NCBI GenBank assembly: GCA_902782305.1
Contig: CACZMV010000024.1
Location: forward strand, 1-46,161
Source: an uncultured Prevotellaceae bacterium
Lineage (GTDB): Bacteria > Bacteroidota > Bacteroidia > Bacteroidales > Bacteroidaceae
Length of the DNA stretch: 46,161 bases
Reading direction: 5' to 3'
Numbering within the stretch: position 1 is the stretch's first letter; every line of letters begins with the position of its first letter. The notes under the pieces are model-generated. The model worked only from the letters and a program-made list of their open reading frames with translations. It was not told the origin of the DNA and did not search any database. Made by a program: the position numbers and the translations under genes. Shown in pieces: positions 7,249-15,088 of the stretch.

Positions 7249-8251
7249 ATGTCTATGCAAGAGAAAGAAGTTGTATTGATGAAAGGCAACGAGGCAATCG
7301 CCCACGCTGCTATTCGATGCGGATGCGACGGCTATTTCGGCTATCCTATTACTCCGCAGAGTGAAGTGATTGAGACGCTGGCTGAACTGAAGCCTTGGGA
7401 AACCACTGGTATGCAGGTCATCACCTGGTATCGCCCTGATGCAGGAAGGTATCACCTACATGGCTGGTGCTGAGGTGCCAGGTGTGTTTGTGAACGTGCA
7501 GCGTGGCGGTCCTGGTCTGGGTACCATTCAGCCTTCGCAGGGTGACTATTTCCAGGCTACGCGCGGTGGTGGTAATGGTGACTACAAGGTGATTGTGCTG
7601 GCTCCGTCAAGTGTACAGGAGATGGCCGACTTCGTAGACCTGGCCTTCGAATTGGCGTTTAAGTATCGCAACCCTGCCATGATTCTGAGCGACGGTGTCA
7701 TCGGTCAGATGATGGAGAAGGTGGTATTGCCTCCGTTCAAGCCCCGTCGTACGGACGAGGAGGTGATTAAGCAGTGTCCTTGGGCTTCTACTGGTAAGCC
7801 AAAGAACAGAGAGCGTGTGGTCATCACATCGCTGGAGCTGAAGCCTGAAATCATGGAGCAGCGCAACTTGGCATTGCAGGAGAAATATCGCAAGATTCAG
7901 GAGAACGAGGTGCGCTTTGAAGAGCAGCAGATGGACGATGCTGAGTATGCTATCGTAGCATTCGGTAGTGCCGCCCGTATCGCTGAGAAGAGCGTAGAGA
8001 TTGCCCGCGAGCAGGGTATCAAGGTCGGCTTGTTCCGTCCTATCACGCTGTTCCCATTCCCTGAGAAGCAGATTGCTGCACTCTCGAAGAAGGTGAAGGG
8101 TATTCTCGTAGCTGAAATCAACGCTGGACAGATGGTACAGGATGTGCGCCTGGCTGTCAACGGTGCTGTGCCCGTAGAGCAGTTCGGACGTCTGGGTGGT
8201 ATCGTGCCTGATCCTGAGGAAATTGTTGAAGCACTTAAAAAGGTAATGTAA
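7249..8251 (+). pseudogene. vorB: 2-oxoacid:ferredoxin oxidoreductase alpha subunit (VorB/KorA-like), split by an internal deletion
   Basis: The alpha subunit of a 2-oxoacid (probably 2-oxoisovalerate) ferredoxin oxidoreductase, which binds the acid and part of the thiamine diphosphate. The N-terminal piece (7249-about 7417) reads normally through [27 protein letters not shown] and PWETTGM. It then loses its frame and stops at 7473. The family sequence resumes in the next frame with [17 protein letters not shown] from about 7418. Between them the conserved block that normally holds the AESE and NMVYGGA...GK motifs, about 27 residues, is absent. The frames differ so that the missing DNA must be 3n+2 bases, roughly 80. 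The beta, gamma and delta genes are intact, so this is either a recent lesion or an assembly error. Confidence 0.8.
7439..8251 (+). CDS. C-terminal fragment of the oxidoreductase alpha subunit
   Basis: The larger remaining open frame of the broken alpha gene, 270 residues from the ATG at 7439. It carries the conserved [17 protein letters not shown], the pyruvate:ferredoxin-oxidoreductase domain II region, and the C-terminal transketolase-like domain ([17 protein letters not shown], then [17 protein letters not shown]). It lacks the N-terminal thiamine-diphosphate/substrate portion and would not be active alone. This is the same locus as the pseudogene entry; it is listed because it could be translated from an internal start. 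Confidence 0.55.
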   Translation: MQEGITYMAGAEVPGVFVNVQRGGPGLGTIQPSQGDYFQATRGGGNGDYKVIVLAPSSVQEMADFVDLAFELAFKYRNPAMILSDGVIGQMMEKVVLPPFKPRRTDEEVIKQCPWASTGKPKNRERVVITSLELKPEIMEQRNLALQEKYRKIQENEVRFEEQQMDDAEYAIVAFGSAARIAEKSVEIAREQGIKVGLFRPITLFPFPEKQIAALSKKVKGILVAEINAGQMVQDVRLAVNGAVPVEQFGRLGGIVPDPEEIVEALKKVM

Positions 8252-8255
8252 GATT

Positions 8256-9029
8256 ATGGATAGAAATCAAATAGTTCAACCAGAGAACATCGTCTGCAAA
8301 AAGCCGACGCTGATGAACGACAACAACATGCACTACTGCCCAGGCTGTAGTCACGGTGTGGTGCATAAGCTCATTGCCGAAGTCATCGAAGAGATGGGTA
8401 TGGAAGACAAGGCCGTAGGTGTATCGCCTGTAGGCTGCGCCGTCTTCGCGTACAATTATATAGATATAGACTGGCAGGAGGCTGCCCACGGTCGTGCGCC
8501 CGCACTGGCTACGGGTATCAAGCGCTGCTGGCCTGACCGCTTGGTGTTCACCTATCAGGGTGATGGCGACTTGGCTTGTATCGGTACTTGCGAGACCATT
8601 CACGCCCTGAACCGTGGCGAGAACATCGTCATCGTATTCGTCAACAATGCCATCTATGGTATGACGGGTGGACAGATGGCGCCCACGACGCTGATTGGTC
8701 AGAAGACCTCTACTTGTCCTTACGGTCGTGACCCAGAGATTCACGGCTATCCTCTGAAGATTGCCGATATCGCTGCCCAGCTGGAGGGTACTTGCTATGT
8801 GACTCGCCAGAGCGTAGAGTCGGTAGGTTCTATCCTGAAGGCTAAGAAGGCGCTGCGCAAGGCTTTCGAGGCTTCGATGGCTGGTAAGGGTTCTTCGTTG
8901 GTAGAGTTTGTTTCAACCTGTAACAGCGGTTGGAAGCTGACTCCCGCTAAGGCTAACGAATGGATGAAGGAGAACATGTTCCCCTTCTATCCTAAAGGTG
9001 ACCTCAAAGACACCACGGGTGAGAAGTGA
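8256..9029 (+). CDS. 2-oxoacid:ferredoxin oxidoreductase beta subunit, thiamine-diphosphate binding
   Basis: A 257-residue subunit with the thiamine-diphosphate and magnesium motif GDGDLACIGTCETIHALNRG followed by NNAIYGMTGGQ. The N-terminal MHYCPGCSHGVVHKLI is the cluster/TPP-proximal CxxC region of the family. With the alpha, gamma and delta subunits it would oxidatively decarboxylate a 2-oxoacid to acyl-CoA, or run in reverse to make branched-chain oxoacids from acyl-CoA using reduced ferredoxin. It starts 4 bp after the alpha frame ends, so translation is probably coupled. It is intact. Confidence 0.93.
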   Translation: MDRNQIVQPENIVCKKPTLMNDNNMHYCPGCSHGVVHKLIAEVIEEMGMEDKAVGVSPVGCAVFAYNYIDIDWQEAAHGRAPALATGIKRCWPDRLVFTYQGDGDLACIGTCETIHALNRGENIVIVFVNNAIYGMTGGQMAPTTLIGQKTSTCPYGRDPEIHGYPLKIADIAAQLEGTCYVTRQSVESVGSILKAKKALRKAFEASMAGKGSSLVEFVSTCNSGWKLTPAKANEWMKENMFPFYPKGDLKDTTGEK

Positions 9030-9056
9030 ATAGTGAATAGTGAAAAGTGAATAGTT
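9027..9056 (+). repeat. GTGAATAGTGAA micro-repeat leader
   Basis: Four degenerate GTGAATA / GTGAAAA units lie between the beta stop codon and the ATG of the gamma gene. AGTGAAAAGTGAA (9039-9051) recurs exactly at 4206-4218. Confidence 0.6.
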
Positions 9057-9602
9057 ATGAAAAAAGAAATAATTATTTCGGGTTTCGGAGGTCAGGGCGT
9101 GCTCTCCATGGGTAAGATTCTGGCCTATAGTGGACTGATGGAGGATAAAGAGGTGACTTGGATGCCTGCCTACGGTCCTGAGCAGCGTGGTGGTACGGCC
9201 AACGTGACGGTGATTGTGAGCGACGAGCGCATCTCATCGCCCATCCTCAGCAAATACGATATTGCTGTAGTGCTGAACCAGCCTTCGCTGGAGAAGTTTG
9301 AGCCGAAAATCAAGCCTGGTGGCATCCTGATCTACGATGGCTTTGGCATCATCAAAAAGCCTACGCGTAAGGACATCACCGTGTATGAGATTAACGCCAT
9401 GGACAAGGCTGCTGAGATGAAGAACGGCAAGGTGTTCAACATGATTGTGTTGGGCGGACTGCTGAAGATTGCCCCAGTGGTTAGTACCAATGGCGTAGAA
9501 AAAGCGCTCAAGAAGACACTGCCTGAACGTCACCACGATTTGATTCCTCTGAATATGCAGGCCATAGAAGAGGGTGGTAAGATTATCACTTTAGTAGGCT
9601 AA
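9057..9602 (+). CDS. 2-oxoacid:ferredoxin oxidoreductase gamma subunit
   Basis: A 181-residue subunit of the POR_gamma family. Its signature is an N-terminal GFGGQGVLSMGKILAYSGLMEDKEVTW, then PAYGPEQRGGTANVTV, the CoA-binding region, and a Rossmann-like middle (AVVLNQPSLEKF). It is the last gene of the oxidoreductase operon; a stem-loop with a weak T tract follows at 9652-9691. Full length and intact. Confidence 0.93.
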   Translation: MKKEIIISGFGGQGVLSMGKILAYSGLMEDKEVTWMPAYGPEQRGGTANVTVIVSDERISSPILSKYDIAVVLNQPSLEKFEPKIKPGGILIYDGFGIIKKPTRKDITVYEINAMDKAAEMKNGKVFNMIVLGGLLKIAPVVSTNGVEKALKKTLPERHHDLIPLNMQAIEEGGKIITLVG

Positions 9603-9651
9603 GACATCCCATAGGTCCCGGATGCGTTGCTCCGGGTCCCATTTCCTATCG

Positions 9652-9691
9652 AAAGTCCAGAGTGCCGTGACCCCATGGAACTCTGGCTTTT
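9652..9691 (+). terminator. Likely terminator of the oxidoreductase operon
   Basis: CCAGAGT (9657-9663) pairs with ACTCTGG (9680-9686), extended by AAAG/CTTT across one bulge, and ends in CTTTTAATAAATAA. A stronger GC stem (CCCGGA 9617-9622 with TCCGGG 9631-9636) stands just upstream without a T tract. Confidence 0.5.
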
Positions 9692-9899
9692 AATAAATAA
9701 GGTTAAGCGGAAAAGGTGGATTTCTTCGCGCGTACATTATATTATTATAATATAAAAAAGACGGCATAAGGGTTGTAGGAAAGTGTATACATAACGCACA
9801 ATGTAAGTCATGTTTACGTCAAAATGAGGTGTTTTTGGCCCTATTTTAGTCGAAAAGGTTAAAAAATGAACGATTTTTGTTAGATTTTTGCGAAAAAAC
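9692..9899. other. Gene-free stretch upstream of the porin
   Basis: No protein or RNA gene recognised. It contains an AT-only 9-bp-arm palindrome at 9737-9755 (TTATATTAT, centre T, ATAATATAA) and becomes steadily AT-richer towards the porin promoter. It may hold upstream control sites for the porin, but none can be named. Confidence 0.3.
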
Positions 9900-9930
9900 T
9901 TGGAGCGTATGAATATTTTTTGTTACTTTG
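9900..9930 (+). promoter_or_regulatory. Promoter of the OmpA-family porin
   Basis: TTGG (9900-9903), a 19-bp spacer, and TTACTTTG (9923-9930) followed by CACCC. The ATG is at 10012, so the 5' leader is about 75 bases long and AT-rich. Confidence 0.6.
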
Positions 9931-10011
9931 CACCCGCAAATAAGAAAATTTTAGTTAAAGCTTAAAAAAGTAGAAAACTTAAGGTAGTAATTTTTATAAT
10001 TTAGTAAAAAG

Positions 10012-11193
10012 ATGAAAAAGTTATTTTTAATGCTTGCTGCCGGCTTTATGGCAGCTTCTGTAAATGCACAGAACACAGCTATCACAGCTAACAAGGCTGG
10101 TGACAACTGGTACATGGGTGTCAACGTTGGTGTTGCTACTCCTCAGCAGAAGTTTGGTGACTATGGTTTCTTCAAGGGCTTCGCTCCTAAGCTGGGCGTT
10201 CGCGTTGGTAAGAACCTGACAACCGTTTTCGGTCTTGCTGCTGATGTTGATTTGTACATGCTCTCTAAGGAGGATTCTAAGTCTCTGATGGGTACTAAGA
10301 CTTTCGTTGATGGTATGAATGTTGACCTGATGGGAACTTTCAACCTGAGCAACCTCTTCGCTGGTTATCCTGGTGAGCCTCGCACTTTTGAGGTGATTGC
10401 TCTTACCGGTCTGGGTTGGACTCATGCTTTTGGAACAGCTAATAAGTCAAACGCTATCAACGCTAAGGCTGGTTTGGATTTCACTTTCAATCTGGGTGCT
10501 AACAAAGCTTGGCAGATTTACATTGAGCCTGCTGTAATTTATGGTCTGGAGCATTGGGGTCGTTCTAATATCTTGACTGAAGGTAGTGACTTCAAGTTCG
10601 ATTCTCGTGCTGCTCTGTTCCAGTTGAGCGCTGGTTTCAACTACAAGTTCGGTAACAGCAACGGTACTCACAACTTCGCTAAGGCTCAGCTCCGCGACCA
10701 GGCCGAGATTGATGGTCTGAACGCTAAGATCAATGAGCTCCGCGCTGACAACAACGCTAAGGATGGTCAGCTCTCAGCTAAGGATCAGCAGATCGCTGAC
10801 CTGAAGAAGAAGCTCGCTGACTGCGAGGCTCGTCCTCAGACAGCTGCTGTTGTTGAGAAGACTGAGAACGTTCTGCAGCCACACGTAATCTTCCGTCAGG
10901 GTAAGAGCACTATCGATCCTGCTCAGTATGCTAGCATCGAGATGGTTGCTAAGTACATGAAGAACCACAAGGACGCTAAGGTTAAGGTTCAGGGCTATGC
11001 TTCACCCGAGGGTAAGGCTGAGTTCAACCAGAAGCTTTCTGAGAAGCGTGCTGAGGTTGTTAAGAACGCTTTGGTTAAGAGATATAAGATTGCTGCTGAC
11101 CGCATCACTATCGAGGGTCTTGGCGCAACCGATAAGCTCTCTTCTGAGAACGACTTCAACCGCGTAGCTATGTTCGTTGATACCACTAAGTAA
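10012..11193 (+). CDS. OmpA-family outer-membrane porin
   Basis: A 393-residue outer-membrane protein. It has a signal peptide (residues 1-19, cut before Gln20 at VNA/Q), an N-terminal beta-barrel (about 20-220, alternating Gly/aromatic strands), a coiled-coil linker (about 225-275, QAEIDGLNAKINELRADN...), and a C-terminal OmpA peptidoglycan-binding domain (from HVIFRQGKSTIDPAQ, then VQGYASPEGKAEFNQKLSEKRAEVV and RITIEGLGATD). It resembles the abundant OmpA-like porins of Porphyromonas/Prevotella. The strongly biased codon use, with GCT, GGT, AAG and CGT repeatedly preferred, the private promoter and the strong terminator all point to very high expression. Confidence 0.93.
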   Translation: MKKLFLMLAAGFMAASVNAQNTAITANKAGDNWYMGVNVGVATPQQKFGDYGFFKGFAPKLGVRVGKNLTTVFGLAADVDLYMLSKEDSKSLMGTKTFVDGMNVDLMGTFNLSNLFAGYPGEPRTFEVIALTGLGWTHAFGTANKSNAINAKAGLDFTFNLGANKAWQIYIEPAVIYGLEHWGRSNILTEGSDFKFDSRAALFQLSAGFNYKFGNSNGTHNFAKAQLRDQAEIDGLNAKINELRADNNAKDGQLSAKDQQIADLKKKLADCEARPQTAAVVEKTENVLQPHVIFRQGKSTIDPAQYASIEMVAKYMKNHKDAKVKVQGYASPEGKAEFNQKLSEKRAEVVKNALVKRYKIAADRITIEGLGATDKLSSENDFNRVAMFVDTTK

Positions 11194-11215
11194 TCAATAA
11201 ACAATAGAATAAAGA

Positions 11216-11251
11216 AATCCCTGCAGATTTGGTTCTGTGGGGATTTTTTTT
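11216..11251 (+). terminator. Strong intrinsic terminator after the porin
   Basis: AATCCCTGCAGA pairs with TCTGTGGGGATT (11234-11245) over 12 bp with two G-U pairs, then a run of eight T (11244-11251). The promoter of the next operon begins about 9 bp later. Confidence 0.88.
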
Positions 11252-11259
11252 GCATTATA

Positions 11260-11291
11260 TTTGGCATTTCGCTCGTTTATTCGTATCTTTG
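11260..11291 (+). promoter_or_regulatory. Promoter of the galactan-degradation pair
   Basis: TTTG at 11260-11263, a 20-bp spacer, and TATCTTTG at 11284-11291. This promoter lies inside the open frame that extends upstream of the glycosidase, which shows the true start is downstream, at 11318 or 11321. Confidence 0.7.
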
Positions 11292-11317
11292 TAGGCAAAT
11301 ATTACTTACTAAGACGC

Positions 11318-13750
11318 ATGATGAAAACAAAACTCCTTCTTGCAGTACTGCTATTCAGTCAGATGGCTGTGGCTCAGATACGACGTGAAATCAACTTGAA
11401 AACATGGGATTTTTCTCGTGACAATCAATCGTGGACAAAAGTGGACATCCCTCACGACTGGGCGATAGCTGGTCCTTTCGATAAGAAATGGGATTTACAG
11501 AAAGTAGCCATTGCTCAGAATGGTGAGACGGAGGCTTCTGAGAAGTCTGGACGTAGTGGTGCTCTGCCTTGGATAGGCGAAGGGTGGTATAAGACCAGTA
11601 TCGACGTGCCTGCAGGCTATGAGGCTGCTGAACTCGTGTTCGACGGGGCTATGGCTGACCCTCATGTCTTCATTAACGGGCAAGAGGCAGGGCATTGGGC
11701 ATATGGTTATAATGCCTTCCGCATAGACGCTACTCCTTTTTTGAAAGCAGGAAAGCTGGACATCAGCGTGCATCTGCAGAATGTGGAGGAGAGCTCGCGC
11801 TGGTATCCTGGCGCAGGACTGTATCGTCCTGTCACATTGATATTGAAGCAAAAGGCGCATTTTGACGATTGGAGTCTGTATGCCCGTACGATAAGTATCG
11901 AAAAGGATAAAACCATCGTCGAGGTGGAGGGTAGGACAGTGAACGCTCGTGGCATGCACGTATTTTTGCAGCTTGCGAGCCCTGATGGACGAAAGGCAAA
12001 CAACGAGGTGCGTATTGAGCACGATGGAAAGTTCTATGCAAAGTTTGTGTTAAGGAATCCGCAGCTTTGGACGCCAGAAACGCCTAATCTTTATACGCTG
12101 AATGTTTGGCTGAGTGATATGAAGAACATGCGAAGAATGGACAGCAAGACGATGAAGATAGGTGTCCGTACCGTTCGCATAGATCGGGAGCATGGTTTCC
12201 AGTTGAATGGTAAGACGCTGAAACTGAAGGGCGTTTGTCTGCACCACGACTTGGGTCCGCTGGGTGCTGCCATTAACAAGGCTGCTCTGATTCGTCAGAT
12301 TAAGATGATGAAGGCGATGGGATGTAATGCTATTCGTACTTCTCACAATATGCCTTCTACTTGGCAGATGGAACTCTGTGATTCGCTGGGCATGATGGTG
12401 ATGGCTGAATCGTTTGATATGTGGATTTATCCGAAGTGCAAGAATGGCTACGCTCGCCATTTCCGCGAGTGGGCTATGAAGGATATCACCAACCTTATTC
12501 TGAACCACAGAAACCATCCTTCTATCGTGATGTGGTCGATAGGCAACGAGATTCCAGAGCAGTGGAGCGAGGAAGGTCGCCAACTGAGCATTCAGTTGCA
12601 AGGACTCTGTCACGCTCTTGATCCTACACGTACCGTGACTCAGGGTCTTGACAATCCGGATGGAGCCATTAAAGGAGGCACGCCTCAGGCTATGGATGTT
12701 CCAGGTTTCAACTATCGCATACACAAGTATGCCGAGGGCATCAAGCGCTTGCCGCAAGGTTTCCTGCTGGGTTCTGAAACCTGCTCTACCGTTTCGTCGC
12801 GTGGAGTGTATAAGTTCCCTGTGGAAATCAATGACTATGGAAAGTTCTCTTCATGGATGCCTAATTATGACCCGACGGCAGTCCTGACAGCTGACGGCCA
12901 GTGTTCCGGCTATGATGTGGAGCATTGTGCATGGTCTAATCTGCCTGATGACGATTGGCGTTGGCAGGATGATTACGATTGGGTGATTGGTGAATTTGTA
13001 TGGACGGGCTATGACTATTTGGGCGAGCCTTCTCCTTACGATGAATACTGGCCTGCACGCTCCAGCTATTTTGGCATCTGCGACTTGGCTGGTCTGCCAA
13101 AGGATCGTTACTATTTGTACAAGAGTCATTGGAACAAGCAGGAGCACACCGTTCACTTGTTGCCCCACTGGACGTGGCCTGACCGCAAGGGCAAGGTAAC
13201 GCCAGTTTATTGTTATACCGATGGCGTTGAGGGCGAACTCTTTGTGAATGGTAAGTCGCAGGGCAGAATCCGTAAGAATCCTGCCGAGCGCTTGGATCGT
13301 TATCGCCTGCGCTGGAATGATGTGAAGTATGAACCAGGTGAAATCAAGGTGGTGGTTTATGATGAGCAAGGCAACAAGATTGGCGAGGATGTGCGCAAGA
13401 CTGCTGGCAAACCCGTGCAATTGGTGGCACAGGCTGAAACCAGCGAGCACAAGGCTGATGGCGAGGATTTGATATATGTCCGCGTGAGTGTGAACGATAA
13501 GAACGGAACACCTGTACCCACTTGTCAGGAGGGGTTGACGTTCAGCGTGAGTGGTGAGGCTCAGTTCGAGGCCGTCTGCAATGGTGATGCTACCTCGCTC
13601 GAATCGTTCAAGCAGCCTAAGATGAAGCTCTTTAATGGCGAGCTAGTTGTGATATTACGTCCAACCCAAAAGGCTGGAAATGTAACGTTGACAGTAAAGG
13701 ACCAGCGAGGCAAAATGAAACCTGCAATCCTTCATATTACAACCAAATAA
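11318..13750 (+). CDS. GH2-family beta-galactosidase, exported
   Basis: A secreted glycoside hydrolase of about 810 residues. The signal peptide is MKTKLLLAVLLFSQMAVAQ. Sugar-binding (GEGWYKTSIDVP) and immunoglobulin-like domains precede the GH2 TIM barrel, which contains GCNAIRTSHNMPS. Numbering from the ATG at 11321, the acid/base is Glu410 in SIGNE and the nucleophile is Glu486 in LLGSETCS. After the barrel comes a DUF4982-like segment (GELFVNGKSQGRIRKNP) and a further Ig-like domain. Starts at 11318 and 11321 are both possible; the longer frame from 11237 is rejected because it begins upstream of the promoter. Its partner gene is a galactanase, so removal of galactose from pectic galactan is the likely job. 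Confidence 0.9.
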   Translation: MMKTKLLLAVLLFSQMAVAQIRREINLKTWDFSRDNQSWTKVDIPHDWAIAGPFDKKWDLQKVAIAQNGETEASEKSGRSGALPWIGEGWYKTSIDVPAGYEAAELVFDGAMADPHVFINGQEAGHWAYGYNAFRIDATPFLKAGKLDISVHLQNVEESSRWYPGAGLYRPVTLILKQKAHFDDWSLYARTISIEKDKTIVEVEGRTVNARGMHVFLQLASPDGRKANNEVRIEHDGKFYAKFVLRNPQLWTPETPNLYTLNVWLSDMKNMRRMDSKTMKIGVRTVRIDREHGFQLNGKTLKLKGVCLHHDLGPLGAAINKAALIRQIKMMKAMGCNAIRTSHNMPSTWQMELCDSLGMMVMAESFDMWIYPKCKNGYARHFREWAMKDITNLILNHRNHPSIVMWSIGNEIPEQWSEEGRQLSIQLQGLCHALDPTRTVTQGLDNPDGAIKGGTPQAMDVPGFNYRIHKYAEGIKRLPQGFLLGSETCSTVSSRGVYKFPVEINDYGKFSSWMPNYDPTAVLTADGQCSGYDVEHCAWSNLPDDDWRWQDDYDWVIGEFVWTGYDYLGEPSPYDEYWPARSSYFGICDLAGLPKDRYYLYKSHWNKQEHTVHLLPHWTWPDRKGKVTPVYCYTDGVEGELFVNGKSQGRIRKNPAERLDRYRLRWNDVKYEPGEIKVVVYDEQGNKIGEDVRKTAGKPVQLVAQAETSEHKADGEDLIYVRVSVNDKNGTPVPTCQEGLTFSVSGEAQFEAVCNGDATSLESFKQPKMKLFNGELVVILRPTQKAGNVTLTVKDQRGKMKPAILHITTK

Positions 13751-13778
13751 TGGAACTACGGATTAACGAAACTACGAA

Positions 13779-14783
13779 ATGAAGAAAACATTTGCGATAG
13801 GACTGCTCGTTTTCGTAGCCCTGACCATTCAGGCTCAAGAGCCCTTCTGGTTGGGTGCTGACATCAGTGGAACAACAGAGTTGGAGGCTAAAGGCAAGCA
13901 ACTGCGAAACGCGAAGGGCGAACCTCGCGAGAATACCGCGTTGATGCGTGAGTTGGGCTTGAATGCCGTTCGTTTGCGCGTCTGGGTGAATCCTGTGGAA
14001 CATGGCAACTTCTGCAACAAGGAAGATGTGGTGCGTATGGCTATGCGAGCCAAAGATTGGGGGATGGCGCTGATGATTGACTTCCACTATAGCGACTGGT
14101 GGGCTGACCCTGGACAGCAGAACATTCCAGTGCAATGGAAATCAATGACTTACGAGGAAATGAAGCTGGCCTTGGCGAATCATACCCGCGAGGTTCTGGA
14201 AGCTATCAAAGAGGCTGGGGTAGACGTTCGTTGGGTGCAGGTGGGTAATGAAACCACGCATGGTTTCCTTTGGCCTGTAGGTCGTGCAGAAGAGAATATG
14301 CGCCAATATGCTGGTTTGACGGATGCTGGTTATCAGGCTGTCAAAGCAGTCTATCCCAAGGCCTTTGTTATCATCCATCTGGACGGAGGTTGTGACCCCA
14401 AGCGCTACGACTTCATCTTCGATGGGTTGAAGAAGTATAAAGCCCGTTTCGACATGATTGGCCTGAGCGTCTATCCCTATTGGGATGTGAAGGCAAATCT
14501 TACAAAGTCGTGGCAAGAAACCATTGAGAAATTCACTGCCAACATTAATCGCATGTGGACGAAATACCACAAGCCACTAATGGTGGTCGAGGCAGGTGTG
14601 GAAGCGAAGAAACCCGTTGAGGGTAAGCAGATTATGTCTGCTATCATCAATGCTTCCAAGAACAATACCAATGGCCATTGCAAGGGCGTGTTCTACTGGG
14701 CTCCTGAGCTTGAAGGGCATTATCCCCTGGGCGCCTTCCAAGACGGTAAACCCACCGTCATCATGGATGCTTTCAAGGATTAG
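13779..14783 (+). CDS. GH53 arabinogalactan endo-beta-1,4-galactanase, exported
   Basis: A 334-residue enzyme with a signal peptide (MKKTFAIGLLVFVALTIQAQ). The GH53 features are WLGADISGTTELE near the N terminus, LGLNAVRLRVWVNP, the acid/base Glu158 in QVGNETTHG and the nucleophile Glu271 in MVVEAGVE. WAPELEGHYPLGAF is near the C-terminal end. It cuts internal beta-1,4-galactosyl links of pectic galactan into oligosaccharides, which the upstream beta-galactosidase would trim. The 28-bp gap between the two genes contains a small AACTACGAA-type repeat. No SusC/SusD pair or regulator is next to them. Confidence 0.93.
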   Translation: MKKTFAIGLLVFVALTIQAQEPFWLGADISGTTELEAKGKQLRNAKGEPRENTALMRELGLNAVRLRVWVNPVEHGNFCNKEDVVRMAMRAKDWGMALMIDFHYSDWWADPGQQNIPVQWKSMTYEEMKLALANHTREVLEAIKEAGVDVRWVQVGNETTHGFLWPVGRAEENMRQYAGLTDAGYQAVKAVYPKAFVIIHLDGGCDPKRYDFIFDGLKKYKARFDMIGLSVYPYWDVKANLTKSWQETIEKFTANINRMWTKYHKPLMVVEAGVEAKKPVEGKQIMSAIINASKNNTNGHCKGVFYWAPELEGHYPLGAFQDGKPTVIMDAFKD

Positions 14784-14804
14784 AAGTTTCAAGTCGTGGA
14801 ATAT

Positions 14805-14846
14805 ATATTTCAGGTCCTGGAATATATATTCCAAGGCCTGAAATAT
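14805..14846. terminator. Nested AT-rich hairpin after the galactanase
   Basis: ATATTTCAGG (14805-14814) pairs perfectly with CCTGAAATAT (14837-14846). The interior carries a second palindrome, GGAATATATATTCC (14819-14832). A TATTTTC follows, so it may end the galactanase transcript, though the T tract is poor. Confidence 0.4.
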
Positions 14847-14912
14847 TATTTTCTACGTTACAAAGATTTTTTTCTTTGGATTCTGCATCATTCCTCCATA
14901 AGTAGTCGCAAA

Positions 14913-15009
14913 TACTCCAAGAGTAAATGAAAATACTCCAAGAGTAAATGAAAATACTCCGAGAGTAATTCAGATTACTCCGAAAGTAACTATCATTTAC
15001 TCGAAATAA
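14913..15009. repeat. Array of 21-bp palindromic repeats abutting the ilvD promoter
   Basis: Four copies of a palindromic core, TACTCCRAGAGTA or close to it, start at 14913, 14934, 14955 and 14976, an exact 21-bp period. The first two are identical, the third has A to G in the spacer, and the fourth has one arm change (TACTCCGAAAGTA). A degenerate fifth (TACTCGAAATAA, 14998-15009) touches the upstream box of the ilvD promoter. Two helical turns per unit put all sites on one face of the DNA, as expected of a cooperative operator array; a plain micro-repeat origin is the alternative. Confidence 0.75.
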
Positions 15010-15041
15010 TTTGGCTTTTTGCTTTCTTATTCGTACCTTTG
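15010..15041 (+). promoter_or_regulatory. Promoter of the ilv operon
   Basis: TTTG at 15010-15013, a 20-bp spacer, and TACCTTTG at 15034-15041 followed by GCACCC. It lies directly downstream of the 21-bp repeat array. The 47-bp stretch to the ATG shows no leader peptide rich in branched-chain codons. Confidence 0.7.
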
Positions 15042-15088
15042 CACCCATATTGCTTATAATGAGATAACTTTGAAGCTAAATTAGAGAT

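Noticed and set aside
9737-9755. AT palindrome as a terminator for the oxidoreductase operon
   Set aside because: It is followed by A residues on the plus strand and preceded by T on the minus strand, so it does not fit on either strand; the hairpin at 9652-9691 is a better candidate.
11237-11317. N-terminal extension of the GH2 glycosidase from 11237
   Set aside because: It begins within the preceding terminator and upstream of the promoter at 11260-11291; the ATG at 11318/11321 gives a proper signal peptide.
14913-15009. 21-bp repeat array as a CRISPR
   Set aside because: The period is only 21 bp, the spacers of 8 bp are themselves near-identical, and there are no cas genes.
15042-15088. 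Attenuator leader peptide or T-box ahead of ilvD
   Set aside because: The 47-bp leader has no short frame rich in Leu/Val/Ile codons and no T-box sequence or terminator/antiterminator pair.
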